A stretch of 64,000 nt of DNA, from contig CAYTPW010000015.1 in assembly GCA_964439935.1 (NCBI GenBank), positions 1 through 64,000 on the forward strand, in the 5' to 3' direction. Below, piece after piece: positions 9,573 to 17,446 of this stretch. The stretch comes from JABMQW01 sp964439935 (lineage in GTDB: Bacteria; Fidelibacterota; Marinisomatia; Marinisomatales; TCS56). How positions within the stretch are numbered: position 1 is the stretch's first letter; the number at the start of each line of letters is the position of its first letter. Below the pieces are notes generated by a model, which had not been told where the DNA came from, made no database searches, and saw nothing but the letters and a program-made list of their open reading frames with translations. The translations under genes and the position numbers were made by a program.

Positions 9573-9612
9573 AATCGCAAATAATTATGATATTTTGCGA
9601 TTACAATCGCAA
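9573..9612. repeat. Three copies of AATCGCAA forming alternative hairpins
   Basis: AATCGCAA occurs at 9573-9580 and 9605-9612, with its inverse TTGCGATT at 9595-9602. The middle copy can pair with either neighbour: a 9-bp stem with a 12-nt loop, or an 8-bp stem with a 2-nt loop. It lies between two convergent genes, so it may serve as a bidirectional terminator, although a good U-tract is missing. Confidence 0.45.
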
Positions 9613-9623
9613 GATATTATATA

Positions 9624-10304
9624 TTAAAGTGATTTAATATTCAATTGGCTTTCCTGTCGTAGCATCAGATAAAGTGTTAGAACAGCTCCGGTGAATACGA
9701 GGCCGCCCGCCAAAGTGCCGATTGACAGTAGACTGTTGTCGGTAACGACACCCGCCAGCCCTAGCAAACATAGGACGGCATTTATAATTAATAGATATCC
9801 GGTGATGCGCCCCATTCGACTACGTTGACGCAGAGCGATGGCATAGCATACCGACGGCACCCCTAGAACGGCATAAGCCAGTCCGTTGACCACTCCTATA
9901 GCCGAACCGGGGTGAAGCTGAATCCATTGCAATATTGTTGCGGATGACGCTCCATTATTGAACAGGACCGGCAGGATCGTGACCTGAGAAACATAGACCA
10001 GCAGATTCAGCGAGCCGTAAACCGGTACAAACAACAACCCCAATAGAGCTAACAGCGGGTAGTCATCCTTCACCAGCAGGTAGAGCAGGCCGAAGAGGGC
10101 GATTACCAGTCCGGTGAATACAACTGCATTTATATAATTCAGTGTGAAAACGGCACCAGGCAAGGAGGAATAGGCCAGATAGTCAGCATTAGTCCAGGTT
10201 GGCCGGACCCGGGCGCCGGTAGCGATCATCAACACCACCCAGATAATCAGATCTATAAGGAGGATCAGGGATAGATTGCGGGTAATCCGGATCAGGTTGG
10301 GCAC
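9624..10304 (-). CDS. Polytopic membrane protein of unknown function
   Basis: 226 residues with about seven hydrophobic segments, for example LILLIDLIIWVVLMIATG near the N-terminus, then FTGLVIALFGLLYLLV, LLALLGLLFVPVYGSLNLLVYV and a C-terminal pair. The layout resembles the DUF4386 group of small membrane proteins, but I cannot confirm the family. The GTG start at 10304 lies 8 bp after the stop of the gene upstream, whose last bases supply an AGGG ribosome site. It is the last gene of a three-gene minus-strand unit with an AlkD-like protein. Confidence 0.7.
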   Translation of the reverse strand: MPNLIRITRNLSLILLIDLIIWVVLMIATGARVRPTWTNADYLAYSSLPGAVFTLNYINAVVFTGLVIALFGLLYLLVKDDYPLLALLGLLFVPVYGSLNLLVYVSQVTILPVLFNNGASSATILQWIQLHPGSAIGVVNGLAYAVLGVPSVCYAIALRQRSRMGRITGYLLIINAVLCLLGLAGVVTDNSLLSIGTLAGGLVFTGAVLTLYLMLRQESQLNIKSL

Positions 10305-10312
10305 AGTAATAT

Positions 10313-10696
10313 TCAGCCCTGAAACAGGCCAATTACAATCAGGACAATCGTCAGTCCAAAAAGGAGATACTGGGGTGCCGACTTGGTGATCAACTTGACC
10401 TCACCTCGTTTCAGGCACAATGTGGTAAAGACGATCAGGTTGCCGATCAGTACCAGCAGGATGAAAATTACCAGACTGGTAAGTCCTTCCTTCCAGAAAG
10501 CTGCCAGAAAAAGGAAAAAGGCACTTAAAGCCAAAATCCAGGTTAACTGATGCCAGGGCACGTAGACTGACAGGTAGGTGGAAGCGGCCAGGTCGACATT
10601 CCTGATTTTAGGAAATACTTTCTTTTCACCCCACCAACCATGGGCAAAAGCCAGCATAAAGAGCAGTAGAGCGGAGATTAGGAAGTAGATATTCAT
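10313..10696 (-). CDS. Small four-helix membrane protein, hypothetical
   Basis: 127 residues with four predicted membrane helices: an N-terminal YFLISALLLFMLAFAHGWWG, then LTWILALSAFFLFLAAFW, LVIFILLVLIGNLIVFTT and a C-terminal LLFGLTIVLIVIGLF. The loop after the first helix is GEKKVFPKI. No family recognised. Its ATG overlaps the stop of the AlkD-like gene by 4 bp (ATGA at 10693-10696), so translation is coupled. Confidence 0.7.
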   Translation of the reverse strand: MNIYFLISALLLFMLAFAHGWWGEKKVFPKIRNVDLAASTYLSVYVPWHQLTWILALSAFFLFLAAFWKEGLTSLVIFILLVLIGNLIVFTTLCLKRGEVKLITKSAPQYLLFGLTIVLIVIGLFQG

Positions 10697-11412
10697 TTGA
10701 TTTTTCTCTTTTTATACAATTGTTTTTGTTCCTTCTCCATTTTCTCACAAGCGTATTGGTAGATCACACGCGGCGCGTAGTCTTTGTATTTCAGGAGGAT
10801 ATCTTCGATTGGCTTGGGTTGGAGCTTCCAAGTTTCCCGCAGGAACCAGCCCAGACCCTGCTGAACTTTCTTTTCTGGATCATGCATCAGTGGTTCGACC
10901 AGGTCCAGGAGCGGACCGAAGTCGTTGCTCAAGGGCAGGATTTCGATCAGGGTTACCGGTACCGCCCGGCGCTGGTAGGTATTGGCTGCCTCCCGCCAGG
11001 ATTCCAGTGCTGCCAGGCCTACAACCTGGTTTTTGAGCAGCGGTCCGGTGACGTCCCGGCAGACCACATCACAGTGGGCCCAATTCACGATGCCAAGTTC
11101 GAACCAGCACTCCACCGCAGTAAAAGTATCGGTAGTAAATTCGTTAGCAAAATGTTTCAGCAGGTGCGTGGCGAAATAGGTTTCTTCGTATTTGTGACTG
11201 GCAACCAGCAGATCACCCAACTGGTAAACCAGGTCAAGGGTAATATTCTCACTGGCCAGAATTTCATTTACCTTAGTTTCAAGTACTCCTTTACCCAGAC
11301 CGTAGGCATCATAGCCTTCGGTAAAATAGCGGGCGTATTTGGTAACCATAGCCGGGTCGGCATTGGCCTGGCAATATTCAACAATCTCCCGGTAAAGTTT
11401 ACGCGCTTCCAT
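10693..11412 (-). CDS. AlkD-like DNA alkylation-repair HEAT-repeat protein
   Basis: 239 residues, all helical. The segments NWAHCDVVCRDVTGPLL, ESWREAANTYQRRAVPVTLIE and VQQGLGWFLRETWK match the conserved core of the AlkD/DNA alkylation-repair family (Trp and Asp that hold the lesion, then the W...RRxAVP helix and the LGWxLRE helix). AlkD is a glycosylase that releases bulky or cationic N3/N7-alkylpurines without flipping the base. An AGAGGA ribosome site precedes the ATG. It heads a three-gene unit with two membrane proteins, an unusual partner set. The divergent neighbour is arsR. A long antisense open frame at 10720-11448 is judged a shadow. Confidence 0.85.
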   Translation of the reverse strand: MEARKLYREIVEYCQANADPAMVTKYARYFTEGYDAYGLGKGVLETKVNEILASENITLDLVYQLGDLLVASHKYEETYFATHLLKHFANEFTTDTFTAVECWFELGIVNWAHCDVVCRDVTGPLLKNQVVGLAALESWREAANTYQRRAVPVTLIEILPLSNDFGPLLDLVEPLMHDPEKKVQQGLGWFLRETWKLQPKPIEDILLKYKDYAPRVIYQYACEKMEKEQKQLYKKRKIK

Positions 11413-11542
11413 GTCTATCCTCTCAAATCCAGCCGCAAATTAGCGTAAAAAATACTGCTAATCAAGGAGCTGCGGGATGTGAGAGGGGATGCCTGATTCC
11501 GATTCATGAATTCCAATCGGCTGTACCATGGGAAAAAATTTG

Positions 11543-11572
11543 TTGCATTGATTTAAGGCTTAATCGTATATT
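11543..11572 (+). promoter_or_regulatory. arsR promoter (-35 TTGCAT, -10 TATATT)
   Basis: TTGCAT at 11543-11548 and TATATT at 11567-11572 are separated by 18 bp. The expected start is near 11579, giving a leader of about 17 nt. The -10 box lies inside the inverted repeat described next, as expected for autorepression. Confidence 0.55.
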
Positions 11573-11585
11573 TACGATATACGAT
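11563..11585. promoter_or_regulatory. ArsR-type operator: perfect 9-bp inverted repeat
   Basis: Arms ATCGTATAT (11563-11571) and ATATACGAT (11577-11585) are perfect complements around the 5-bp centre TTACG. The repeat covers the -10 box and the likely transcription start of arsR, 12 bp before its ATG. Binding by the ArsR protein encoded immediately downstream is inferred from position and symmetry. Confidence 0.7.
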
Positions 11586-11596
11586 AATAAACTATC

Positions 11597-11926
11597 ATGG
11601 CGATTACCAAATCAAACCAATTCGACAATGTTGATATTCAATTAGCCGAAATAGCCAAGGCCATGGCTCATCCGGCCCGGGTCCGGATCCTGAAAATCCT
11701 GACAGAAGCAAATACCTGCCTATGTGGAGATATCGTCGATCAGTTGCCGCTATCCCAGGCAACCGTTTCCCAGCATTTAAAAGAATTGAAACGGGTGGGA
11801 CTGATCAAGGGGAATATCGAGGGACCTAAAACCTGTTATTGTGTAAATAATACTTTCATCGAGCGTGCCCGAAAACAGTTCAGCGACCTATTTTCAAAGG
11901 TCTGTTGCGGTAGCGGGTGCAAATAA
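11597..11926 (+). CDS. arsR: ArsR/SmtB-family metalloregulator
   Basis: 109 residues with a winged helix: AKAMAHPARVRILKIL, then LSQATVSQHLKELKRVGLIKG as the recognition helix. A Cys-x-Cys pair (Cys41, Cys43 in NTCLCGDIV) sits at the position of the ELCVCDL arsenic site of classical ArsR. Further cysteines lie at 80, 82 and in the tail (103, 104, 108), which could complete a thiolate site. The protein should repress its own promoter and release it on binding As(III). There is no clear ribosome site before the ATG. It is followed 11 bp later by arsM, which supports the arsenic assignment. Confidence 0.9.
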   Translation: MAITKSNQFDNVDIQLAEIAKAMAHPARVRILKILTEANTCLCGDIVDQLPLSQATVSQHLKELKRVGLIKGNIEGPKTCYCVNNTFIERARKQFSDLFSKVCCGSGCK

Positions 11927-11937
11927 GGAGATATAAA

Positions 11938-12744
11938 ATGAGTGAACAAGCAGAAATTAAAGCTGTTGTAAAGGAAAAATACGGTGACATAGCTAAAAAA
12001 GTTGCTTCCTCCTGTTGCAGCGATTCACCATCCTGCTGTGGACCGGTTGAAGGAACCGATTACAGTATCATCGGAGATGAGTATACCGGAGTGGAAGGTT
12101 ACGTCCCGGAAGCCGATCTGGGACTGGGCTGTGGTCTGCCCACCGAACACGCCGGTTTGAAACCAGGGCAAACGGTAGTGGATCTGGGCTCGGGTGCGGG
12201 AAATGATGTTTTTGTGGCTCGTTCCATTGTTGGTGACAGCGGGCGGATAATTGGTATTGACATGACCGAGGAAATGAATGACCTGGCCGTTCAGAATAAT
12301 CGGAAACTGGGGTATGATAATGTTGAATTCAAGCTGGGTGAGATCGAACACCTGCCACTGGATTCCGATTCTACCGATGTAGTGATCAGTAACTGTGTAC
12401 TGAATCTGGTACCGGATAAAAAACTGGCCTATGGTGAAATCCACCGTATATTGAAATCTGGTGGCCATTTTTGTATATCCGATGTTGTTTTAAATGGCCA
12501 ATTGCCGGACCAGTTGCGTAAATCAGCCGAATTATATGCCGGCTGCGTAGCAGGTGCATTACAGGAAGAGGATTATCTGGCGATAATTAAACAATCCGGT
12601 TTTTCGAATGTCGAAATAAAAAAGCGATCTCTGATTGATTTGCCGGCAGCGCTTTTAAAGGAGTATTTATCCGCAGAGGAATTTGCTGTTTTCCAGTCCA
12701 GTGATTTTGGGATAGCCAGTATTACTGTTGTAGGATATAAATAG
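11938..12744 (+). CDS. arsM: Arsenite S-adenosylmethionine methyltransferase
   Basis: 268 residues from ATG 11938, chosen over an upstream in-frame ATG at 11917 because AAGGAG lies at 11925-11930. SAM motif I is VDLGSGAGND (residues 81-90). The three cysteines expected to hold As(III) are present: Cys65 (GLGCG), Cys153 (SNCVLNL) and Cys203 (YAGCVAGAL). An N-terminal Cys-rich patch (SCCSDSPSCCG) is also typical of bacterial ArsM. It methylates arsenite to volatile or more exportable forms. It forms an operon with arsR; the arsR stop overlaps the arsM ribosome site. Confidence 0.95.
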   Translation: MSEQAEIKAVVKEKYGDIAKKVASSCCSDSPSCCGPVEGTDYSIIGDEYTGVEGYVPEADLGLGCGLPTEHAGLKPGQTVVDLGSGAGNDVFVARSIVGDSGRIIGIDMTEEMNDLAVQNNRKLGYDNVEFKLGEIEHLPLDSDSTDVVISNCVLNLVPDKKLAYGEIHRILKSGGHFCISDVVLNGQLPDQLRKSAELYAGCVAGALQEEDYLAIIKQSGFSNVEIKKRSLIDLPAALLKEYLSAEEFAVFQSSDFGIASITVVGYK

Positions 12745-12802
12745 AAATTAGTAATCCTGCCTGTTGAACAGCAGTTTTTGTGATGTTTTTATGACACCGG
12801 AG

Positions 12803-12840
12803 GCGCCTTGTGAACAAGGCGCTTCTGCTCTATCCTTTTT
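12803..12840 (+). terminator. Rho-independent terminator after arsM
   Basis: An 8-bp perfect GC-rich stem, GCGCCTTG (12803-12810) and CAAGGCGC (12815-12822), with a TGAA loop. It is followed by a pyrimidine-rich tract ending in CCTTTTT. It lies 59 bp past the arsM stop. Confidence 0.65.
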
Positions 12841-12895
12841 ATATAAATCTGGTTACATTTGACTGCAATTTGTCGGTATACCAGGATGTCATAAC

Positions 12896-14968
12896 ATGTC
12901 GCAGATTCATAACCAATATTCCTGGCTAACAGGACTAACACTCATTTTTTTCATGATAAATAATTGTATCGCCGAATCTGATAGCAACCAGGCAGCTAAT
13001 GTCAAATCGCCGGATGGTTCCAATAAAATTGAGTTTCGACTCTTGGATGGACGGCCTTATTATCGGGTTAGTAAAGCTAAAGATGACATAATCAAATGGT
13101 CCCGGCTGGGAATTCAGCTCACCACAGAACCGTCACTGAATGGTAATTTAACCGTTCAAAAGGTCACCCATGCCACCTTCGATGAAATCTGGGAACAGCC
13201 CTGGGGCGAGGCGCGGGAAATCCGAAATCATTATAACCAGCTGAAGGTGGAATTAACTACCACCGGAGAGCCGGTCAGATTGATGAATATTGTGTTCAGG
13301 GCTTTCAATGATGGAATTGGCTTCCGCTATGAATTTCCGGAGCAGGATCATCTGCAGGATTTCGTGATTCAGGATGAATTGACTGAATTTGCTCTCAGCG
13401 CTGACCACCAGTCGTGGTGGATAAGGGCCTACCAGCACAACCGCTATGAATATCTGTACACGCAGACAGCGGTTAGTGCAATAGATACAGTTCATACCCC
13501 ACTCACAATGCAAACGGAGGACGGTCTCTACCTGTCTATCCATGAAGCTGCCCTGACGGATTATGCCAGCATGACGCTGGAAAACCGGGGAGATAACCGC
13601 CTGAAATGCGATCTGGTGCCCTGGGCTGAGGGTGATAAAGTTCGAGCAGCGACATCCCATGCATCTCCATGGCGTACGATCCAGATTGCAGAAAAACCAG
13701 GCGACCTGATCACCTCCTACCTGATATTGAATCTTAACGAACCCAATCAACTGGAGGATGTTTCCTGGATCAGGCCTGGTAAATATGTCGGAATCTGGTG
13801 GGGAATGCATATTGGTACTTACACTTGGGGATCTGGTGATAAACATGGTGCGACGACCGCGAATGTGATGCGTTACATTGATTTCGCTGCCGAGCACGGA
13901 TTTTCAGGGGTGCTGGTGGAAGGTTGGAATACCGGTTGGGACGGGGATTATGTAGCCAACGGTGATATCTTCAGCTTCACCGAGTTGCATCCCGATTTTG
14001 ATCTGCCACAGCTCAGCGCCTACGCCGCCTCTAAAAATGTCAGGATTATAGGTCATCACGAAACCAGTGCTGGTGTTGGTAATTATGAAGCACAACTGGA
14101 AGCTTCATTTTCGCTCTATAAAAAGAATAGAATCAATACCGTTAAAACCGGCTATGTTGGACATGGGCAGAATATAATCCGGTATGAGGATGGTAAACCG
14201 ACCGAACACCGGGAATGGCATCATGGACAGTTTATGGTGCGTCACTACCGGAGAGTTGTTGAGACGGCGGCGCGCTTCGGCATTATGCTGGACGTACATG
14301 AGCCAATCAAGGATACGGGCATTCGCCGGACCTGGCCCAACATGATGACCCGTGAAGGTGCCCGGGGACAGGAATTCAATGCCTGGGGACCCGATGGCGG
14401 TAATCCGCCTGATTATACGACGATTCTTCCTTTCACCCGCTGTCTGAGCGGCCCATTCGATTTCACACCGGGTATATTTGACCTCCTGTTTGAACAGGCG
14501 AATAAACCGGATAACCGGGTTAATACTACTCTGATCAAGCAACTGGCCCTTTATGTTGTGCTATACAGCCCCTTGCACATGGCAGCCGACCTGCCGGAAA
14601 ATTACCGCGACCATCCCGCTTTTATGTTCATTAAAGATGTACCCACGGATTGGGAAACCACCAAAGTTCTGAATGGAACAATTGGTAATTACATTACCAT
14701 TGCCCGTCAGGATCGAAATAGCGGTGACTGGTACATCGGTAGCATTACCAATGAAAATGGCCGGTCCCTGGAGATTAAATTGGAATTTCTGGATCCCAAA
14801 CGCGGATATCTAGCTGAAATTTATACTGATGCACCGGACGCTGATTGGAAGACTAATCCGTATGCCTACGAAATTAAGCGGAAAGCGGTAGATCATGAAG
14901 ATAGCCTGATATTGGATCTAGCTCCCGGTGGTGGCACGGCGGTAAGATTAGTTGAAGGGATAAAATAA
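12896..14968 (+). CDS. Glycoside hydrolase family 97 alpha-glucosidase, SusB-like inverting type
   Basis: 690 residues with a signal peptide (LTGLTLIFFMINNCIAES). Residues about 35-290 form the N-terminal beta-sandwich; about 295-590 the TIM barrel, with KYVGIWWGMH, GFSGVLVEGWNTGW and LPFTRCLSGPFDFTPG; the end is a C-terminal beta domain. Compared from memory with SusB, the inverting-type acidic residues are kept: Glu in TEHREWHHGQ, Glu in DVHEP (general base), and both Glu in REGARGQE (calcium and general acid). The retaining-type Asp nucleophile position reads VKTGYVG, with no Asp. It should release glucose from alpha-glucosides in the periplasm. No SusCD pair is adjacent. Confidence 0.93.
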   Translation: MSQIHNQYSWLTGLTLIFFMINNCIAESDSNQAANVKSPDGSNKIEFRLLDGRPYYRVSKAKDDIIKWSRLGIQLTTEPSLNGNLTVQKVTHATFDEIWEQPWGEAREIRNHYNQLKVELTTTGEPVRLMNIVFRAFNDGIGFRYEFPEQDHLQDFVIQDELTEFALSADHQSWWIRAYQHNRYEYLYTQTAVSAIDTVHTPLTMQTEDGLYLSIHEAALTDYASMTLENRGDNRLKCDLVPWAEGDKVRAATSHASPWRTIQIAEKPGDLITSYLILNLNEPNQLEDVSWIRPGKYVGIWWGMHIGTYTWGSGDKHGATTANVMRYIDFAAEHGFSGVLVEGWNTGWDGDYVANGDIFSFTELHPDFDLPQLSAYAASKNVRIIGHHETSAGVGNYEAQLEASFSLYKKNRINTVKTGYVGHGQNIIRYEDGKPTEHREWHHGQFMVRHYRRVVETAARFGIMLDVHEPIKDTGIRRTWPNMMTREGARGQEFNAWGPDGGNPPDYTTILPFTRCLSGPFDFTPGIFDLLFEQANKPDNRVNTTLIKQLALYVVLYSPLHMAADLPENYRDHPAFMFIKDVPTDWETTKVLNGTIGNYITIARQDRNSGDWYIGSITNENGRSLEIKLEFLDPKRGYLAEIYTDAPDADWKTNPYAYEIKRKAVDHEDSLILDLAPGGGTAVRLVEGIK

Positions 14969-15099
14969 CTGATGCTGTTAATCGAGTCTAATGACCCACA
15001 AATCACTTTTTTCGTTTAGCTTAAATTCTTTTTTTACCATTTGCATTTTGGCGAGTCAAATTAGTGTCACGATTTATTCTGAAATAAAGGGATTCACAA

Positions 15100-15903
15100 T
15101 TGAAAAATTTTATTAAAACCAAAGTAACACCACTGATTTTTATGATCGTTCTCTTCACCGGCTGCAACCAGTCCAGGTTGGATAGCATCTGGTCCGGTGG
15201 AACAGTCGTGGTTGACGGAGATGATCAGGAATGGCGATCAATTCAGATCGTGCCAAAAGGAGAGAAGATCGCTCTCGGAATTATGAATGATGAAGCGCGG
15301 TTGTATCTTTCATTTCGTACCGCCGATCAACCGACGATCATCAGAGCCTTAAGCCTTGGATTTACAATCTGGATTGATCCCAAAGGTGGTAAGCGTAAAT
15401 CATTTGGTGTGAAATATCCGGCAGGTGCTGGATTTGGTGAAATGCGCAGATTTATGCGCCACCGGGTGGCTGGATACGATGAGCGGGAGGAGCAAATTCG
15501 GATACTGATGGGATTACAGACTATGGTTGAAATTTATGGTCAGGACAATACTTTAATCGACCGTATTTCATTGCCCGGTGTTGATGATATAAAACTGAAT
15601 TCGATGTACAGCCAGGGGCAATTCATCATTGAAATGAGCATTCCTTTCTCGAGCATTACTCAACAGTTGGCCAACCAAACGATTATCCCAGGAGCAAAGA
15701 TCGGAATAGGTTTCGTGGCAGGTGAAATTGATCGGGAAGCATTTCGAGATCAGTTGGCCAGTCGCGGCGGTCGGGGTGGCCGTCAACCTCGCGGTGGCAT
15801 GGGTGGCCGAGGTGGAATGGGTGGTCGTCCTCCGGGTGGCAGCAACCGTCAAATGCCCGAATCCACAGAAATTTGGTTAAAGGTCAAACTGGCTGAAGGG
15901 TAG
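15100..15903 (+). CDS. Lipoprotein with a DOMON/CBM9-like domain and a Gly/Arg-rich tail
   Basis: 267 residues from a TTG start, supported by AAAGGGA (15086-15092) 7 nt upstream. A lipobox LFTGC (Cys22) follows an N-terminal KTKVTPLIFMIVLF segment. The body, for example VVVDGDDQEWRSI, LYLSFRTAD, GFTIWIDPKGGK and IIEMSIPFSSI, resembles the carbohydrate- or heme-binding DOMON/CBM9-like beta-sandwich, where W and IWID strands recur. Residues about 226-250 are nearly pure Gly/Arg/Met/Pro with repeated GGRGG and GGMGG. An RGG-type tract is uncommon in a bacterial lipoprotein. It lies between GH97 and NamZ. Function unknown. Confidence 0.75.
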   Translation: MKNFIKTKVTPLIFMIVLFTGCNQSRLDSIWSGGTVVVDGDDQEWRSIQIVPKGEKIALGIMNDEARLYLSFRTADQPTIIRALSLGFTIWIDPKGGKRKSFGVKYPAGAGFGEMRRFMRHRVAGYDEREEQIRILMGLQTMVEIYGQDNTLIDRISLPGVDDIKLNSMYSQGQFIIEMSIPFSSITQQLANQTIIPGAKIGIGFVAGEIDREAFRDQLASRGGRGGRQPRGGMGGRGGMGGRPPGGSNRQMPESTEIWLKVKLAEG

Positions 15904-16106
15904 AGGTAGTTCGTTTTCACATATCAAGAATCCGATCGCTATTGTACTTTATTTAGAATTTGTCTTATTGCCAGTCAATTAGCAGTCTACCTATTAACCC
16001 TAAAAGTTGTAGCGTGCTTGATATTGAAGTTCACTACTCCTGGTCACAAATATTGTTATTAAACGACTGTATATGGAAATTCGCTTTGGTAATCGGGAGA
16101 TAATCA

Positions 16107-17393
16107 ATGTTTAATAGGCTGATTTTGAAAATTTCAGGCGTAGTGCTAGCAATTTTTCTTTCAGGTTGTGCTGCTATCGCTCCTGTTGGGACTGGCGTAA
16201 AAATTACCGAAGAGCCAGCCAGGGTGGTAACCGGTGTTGAACAATTAAAGCGCCAGGATTTCACCATGCTTGTGGGCAAGCGCGTGGGTCTGGTGACCAA
16301 TGCCACCGGTGTTGATTGGAACCTGCGTTCCACCGTTGATCTGCTGTATGAAGCGAATAATGTAAATCTGGTAGCATTATACGGTCCCGAACACGGCGTG
16401 CGCGGAGCCCAGACCGCCGGTGAACATGTCACTTTTTATACTGATGAAAGAACCGGTTTACCGGTTTACTCGTTGTATGGCAAGACTCGCAAACCGACCC
16501 CGGAAATGTTACAGGATGTGGATGTATTGGTTTATGATATCCAGGGAATCGGCTGCCGCTCTTATACTTTCATCAGTACTCTGGGCGTGTGCATGGAAGC
16601 CTGCGCTGAGAATAGTGTTGAATTTATGGTGCTGGACCGCCCCAATCCCTTGGGGGGCAATCGGATTGAGGGGAATCTGGTGGAGACCGGTTATTTTTCA
16701 TTTGTCAGTCAATTTCCAGTGCCCTATGTCTATGGTCTTACTGTTGGTGAATTTGCACGAATGTTAAATGGCGAGATGATGCTGGAAGATGGTATTCAAT
16801 GCGACCTGGCCGTGATACCAATGAAAAACTGGCGGCGCACGATGACCTATGAAAACACCGGCCTGGAGTGGGTGCCCACATCGCCGCATATCCCGCACAA
16901 ATATTCTCCGCTCCATTATGTCAGCTCCGGAGTTATGGGTGAATTAGGTGTTATCTCTGAAGGAGTTGGTTATACCGCGCCCTTCCAGTTGATCGGCGCA
17001 GAATGGGTGGATCCTGATGCGATCGCAGCGGAATTGAATGCTTTAGCTCTCCCCGGGATAATCTTCCGTCCTGTTGTTTACAAACCGTATTACGGACGTG
17101 ATATGGGGACTTATCTGGGTGGTGTTCAGGTTCATATCATTGATCCGGCTGAAGTCAATCTCCTGAGTCTGCAGTATCGCTATTTGGAAGCACTGATTAA
17201 GCTGTACCCGGATAAAAATCCGTTCGAACTGGCCAAGCAAAATCGACTGCGCATGTTTGATAAGGTGGCGGGGACGAACAAGGTTCGGGAATTGTTCAAT
17301 CAGAATTATCGTTACAGTGACATCGAGGATTTCCTGAATAAGGATGTGGAATCATTCAGGGAGCGGGTAAAAAAATATTATCTGTATAATTAA
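16107..17393 (+). CDS. namZ: NamZ-type exo-beta-N-acetylmuramidase (DUF1343, GH171), lipoprotein
   Basis: 428 residues; lipobox FLSGC near residue 21 and a GGGAGA ribosome site at 16095-16100. Family blocks are strong: GKRVGLVTNATGVD, LVALYGPEHGVRG, YDIQGIGCRSYTF, LDRPNPLGG and WVPTSPHIPH. Members of this family cut N-acetylmuramic acid from the non-reducing end of peptidoglycan fragments; Glu in GPEHG is a likely catalytic residue. As a lipoprotein it should work in the periplasm or at the outer membrane in cell-wall recycling or scavenging. It is followed by a convergent ABC operon. Confidence 0.92.
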   Translation: MFNRLILKISGVVLAIFLSGCAAIAPVGTGVKITEEPARVVTGVEQLKRQDFTMLVGKRVGLVTNATGVDWNLRSTVDLLYEANNVNLVALYGPEHGVRGAQTAGEHVTFYTDERTGLPVYSLYGKTRKPTPEMLQDVDVLVYDIQGIGCRSYTFISTLGVCMEACAENSVEFMVLDRPNPLGGNRIEGNLVETGYFSFVSQFPVPYVYGLTVGEFARMLNGEMMLEDGIQCDLAVIPMKNWRRTMTYENTGLEWVPTSPHIPHKYSPLHYVSSGVMGELGVISEGVGYTAPFQLIGAEWVDPDAIAAELNALALPGIIFRPVVYKPYYGRDMGTYLGGVQVHIIDPAEVNLLSLQYRYLEALIKLYPDKNPFELAKQNRLRMFDKVAGTNKVRELFNQNYRYSDIEDFLNKDVESFRERVKKYYLYN

Positions 17394-17407
17394 TTCAGTG
17401 GCAATAT

Positions 17408-17440
17408 AAAAAAGGTATCGCTGGCAATTATGGTAGCGAT
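17408..17440 (-). terminator. Weak terminator-like hairpin after the ABC permease gene
   Basis: ATCGCT (17417-17422) and AGCGAT (17435-17440) can form a 6-bp stem with a 12-nt loop. On the minus strand it is followed after ACC by six T. Stem is short, so support is modest. Confidence 0.35.
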
Positions 17441-17446
17441 CAGCGA

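Noticed and set aside
10720..11448. Long plus-strand open frame opposite the AlkD-like gene
   Set aside because: The minus strand carries clear AlkD family motifs and a ribosome site; the plus frame has no recognisable domain and is rich in residues expected from an antisense reading.
16073..16114. 13-codon frame overlapping the namZ start
   Set aside because: No ribosome site and no informative codons; namZ has its own good ribosome site.
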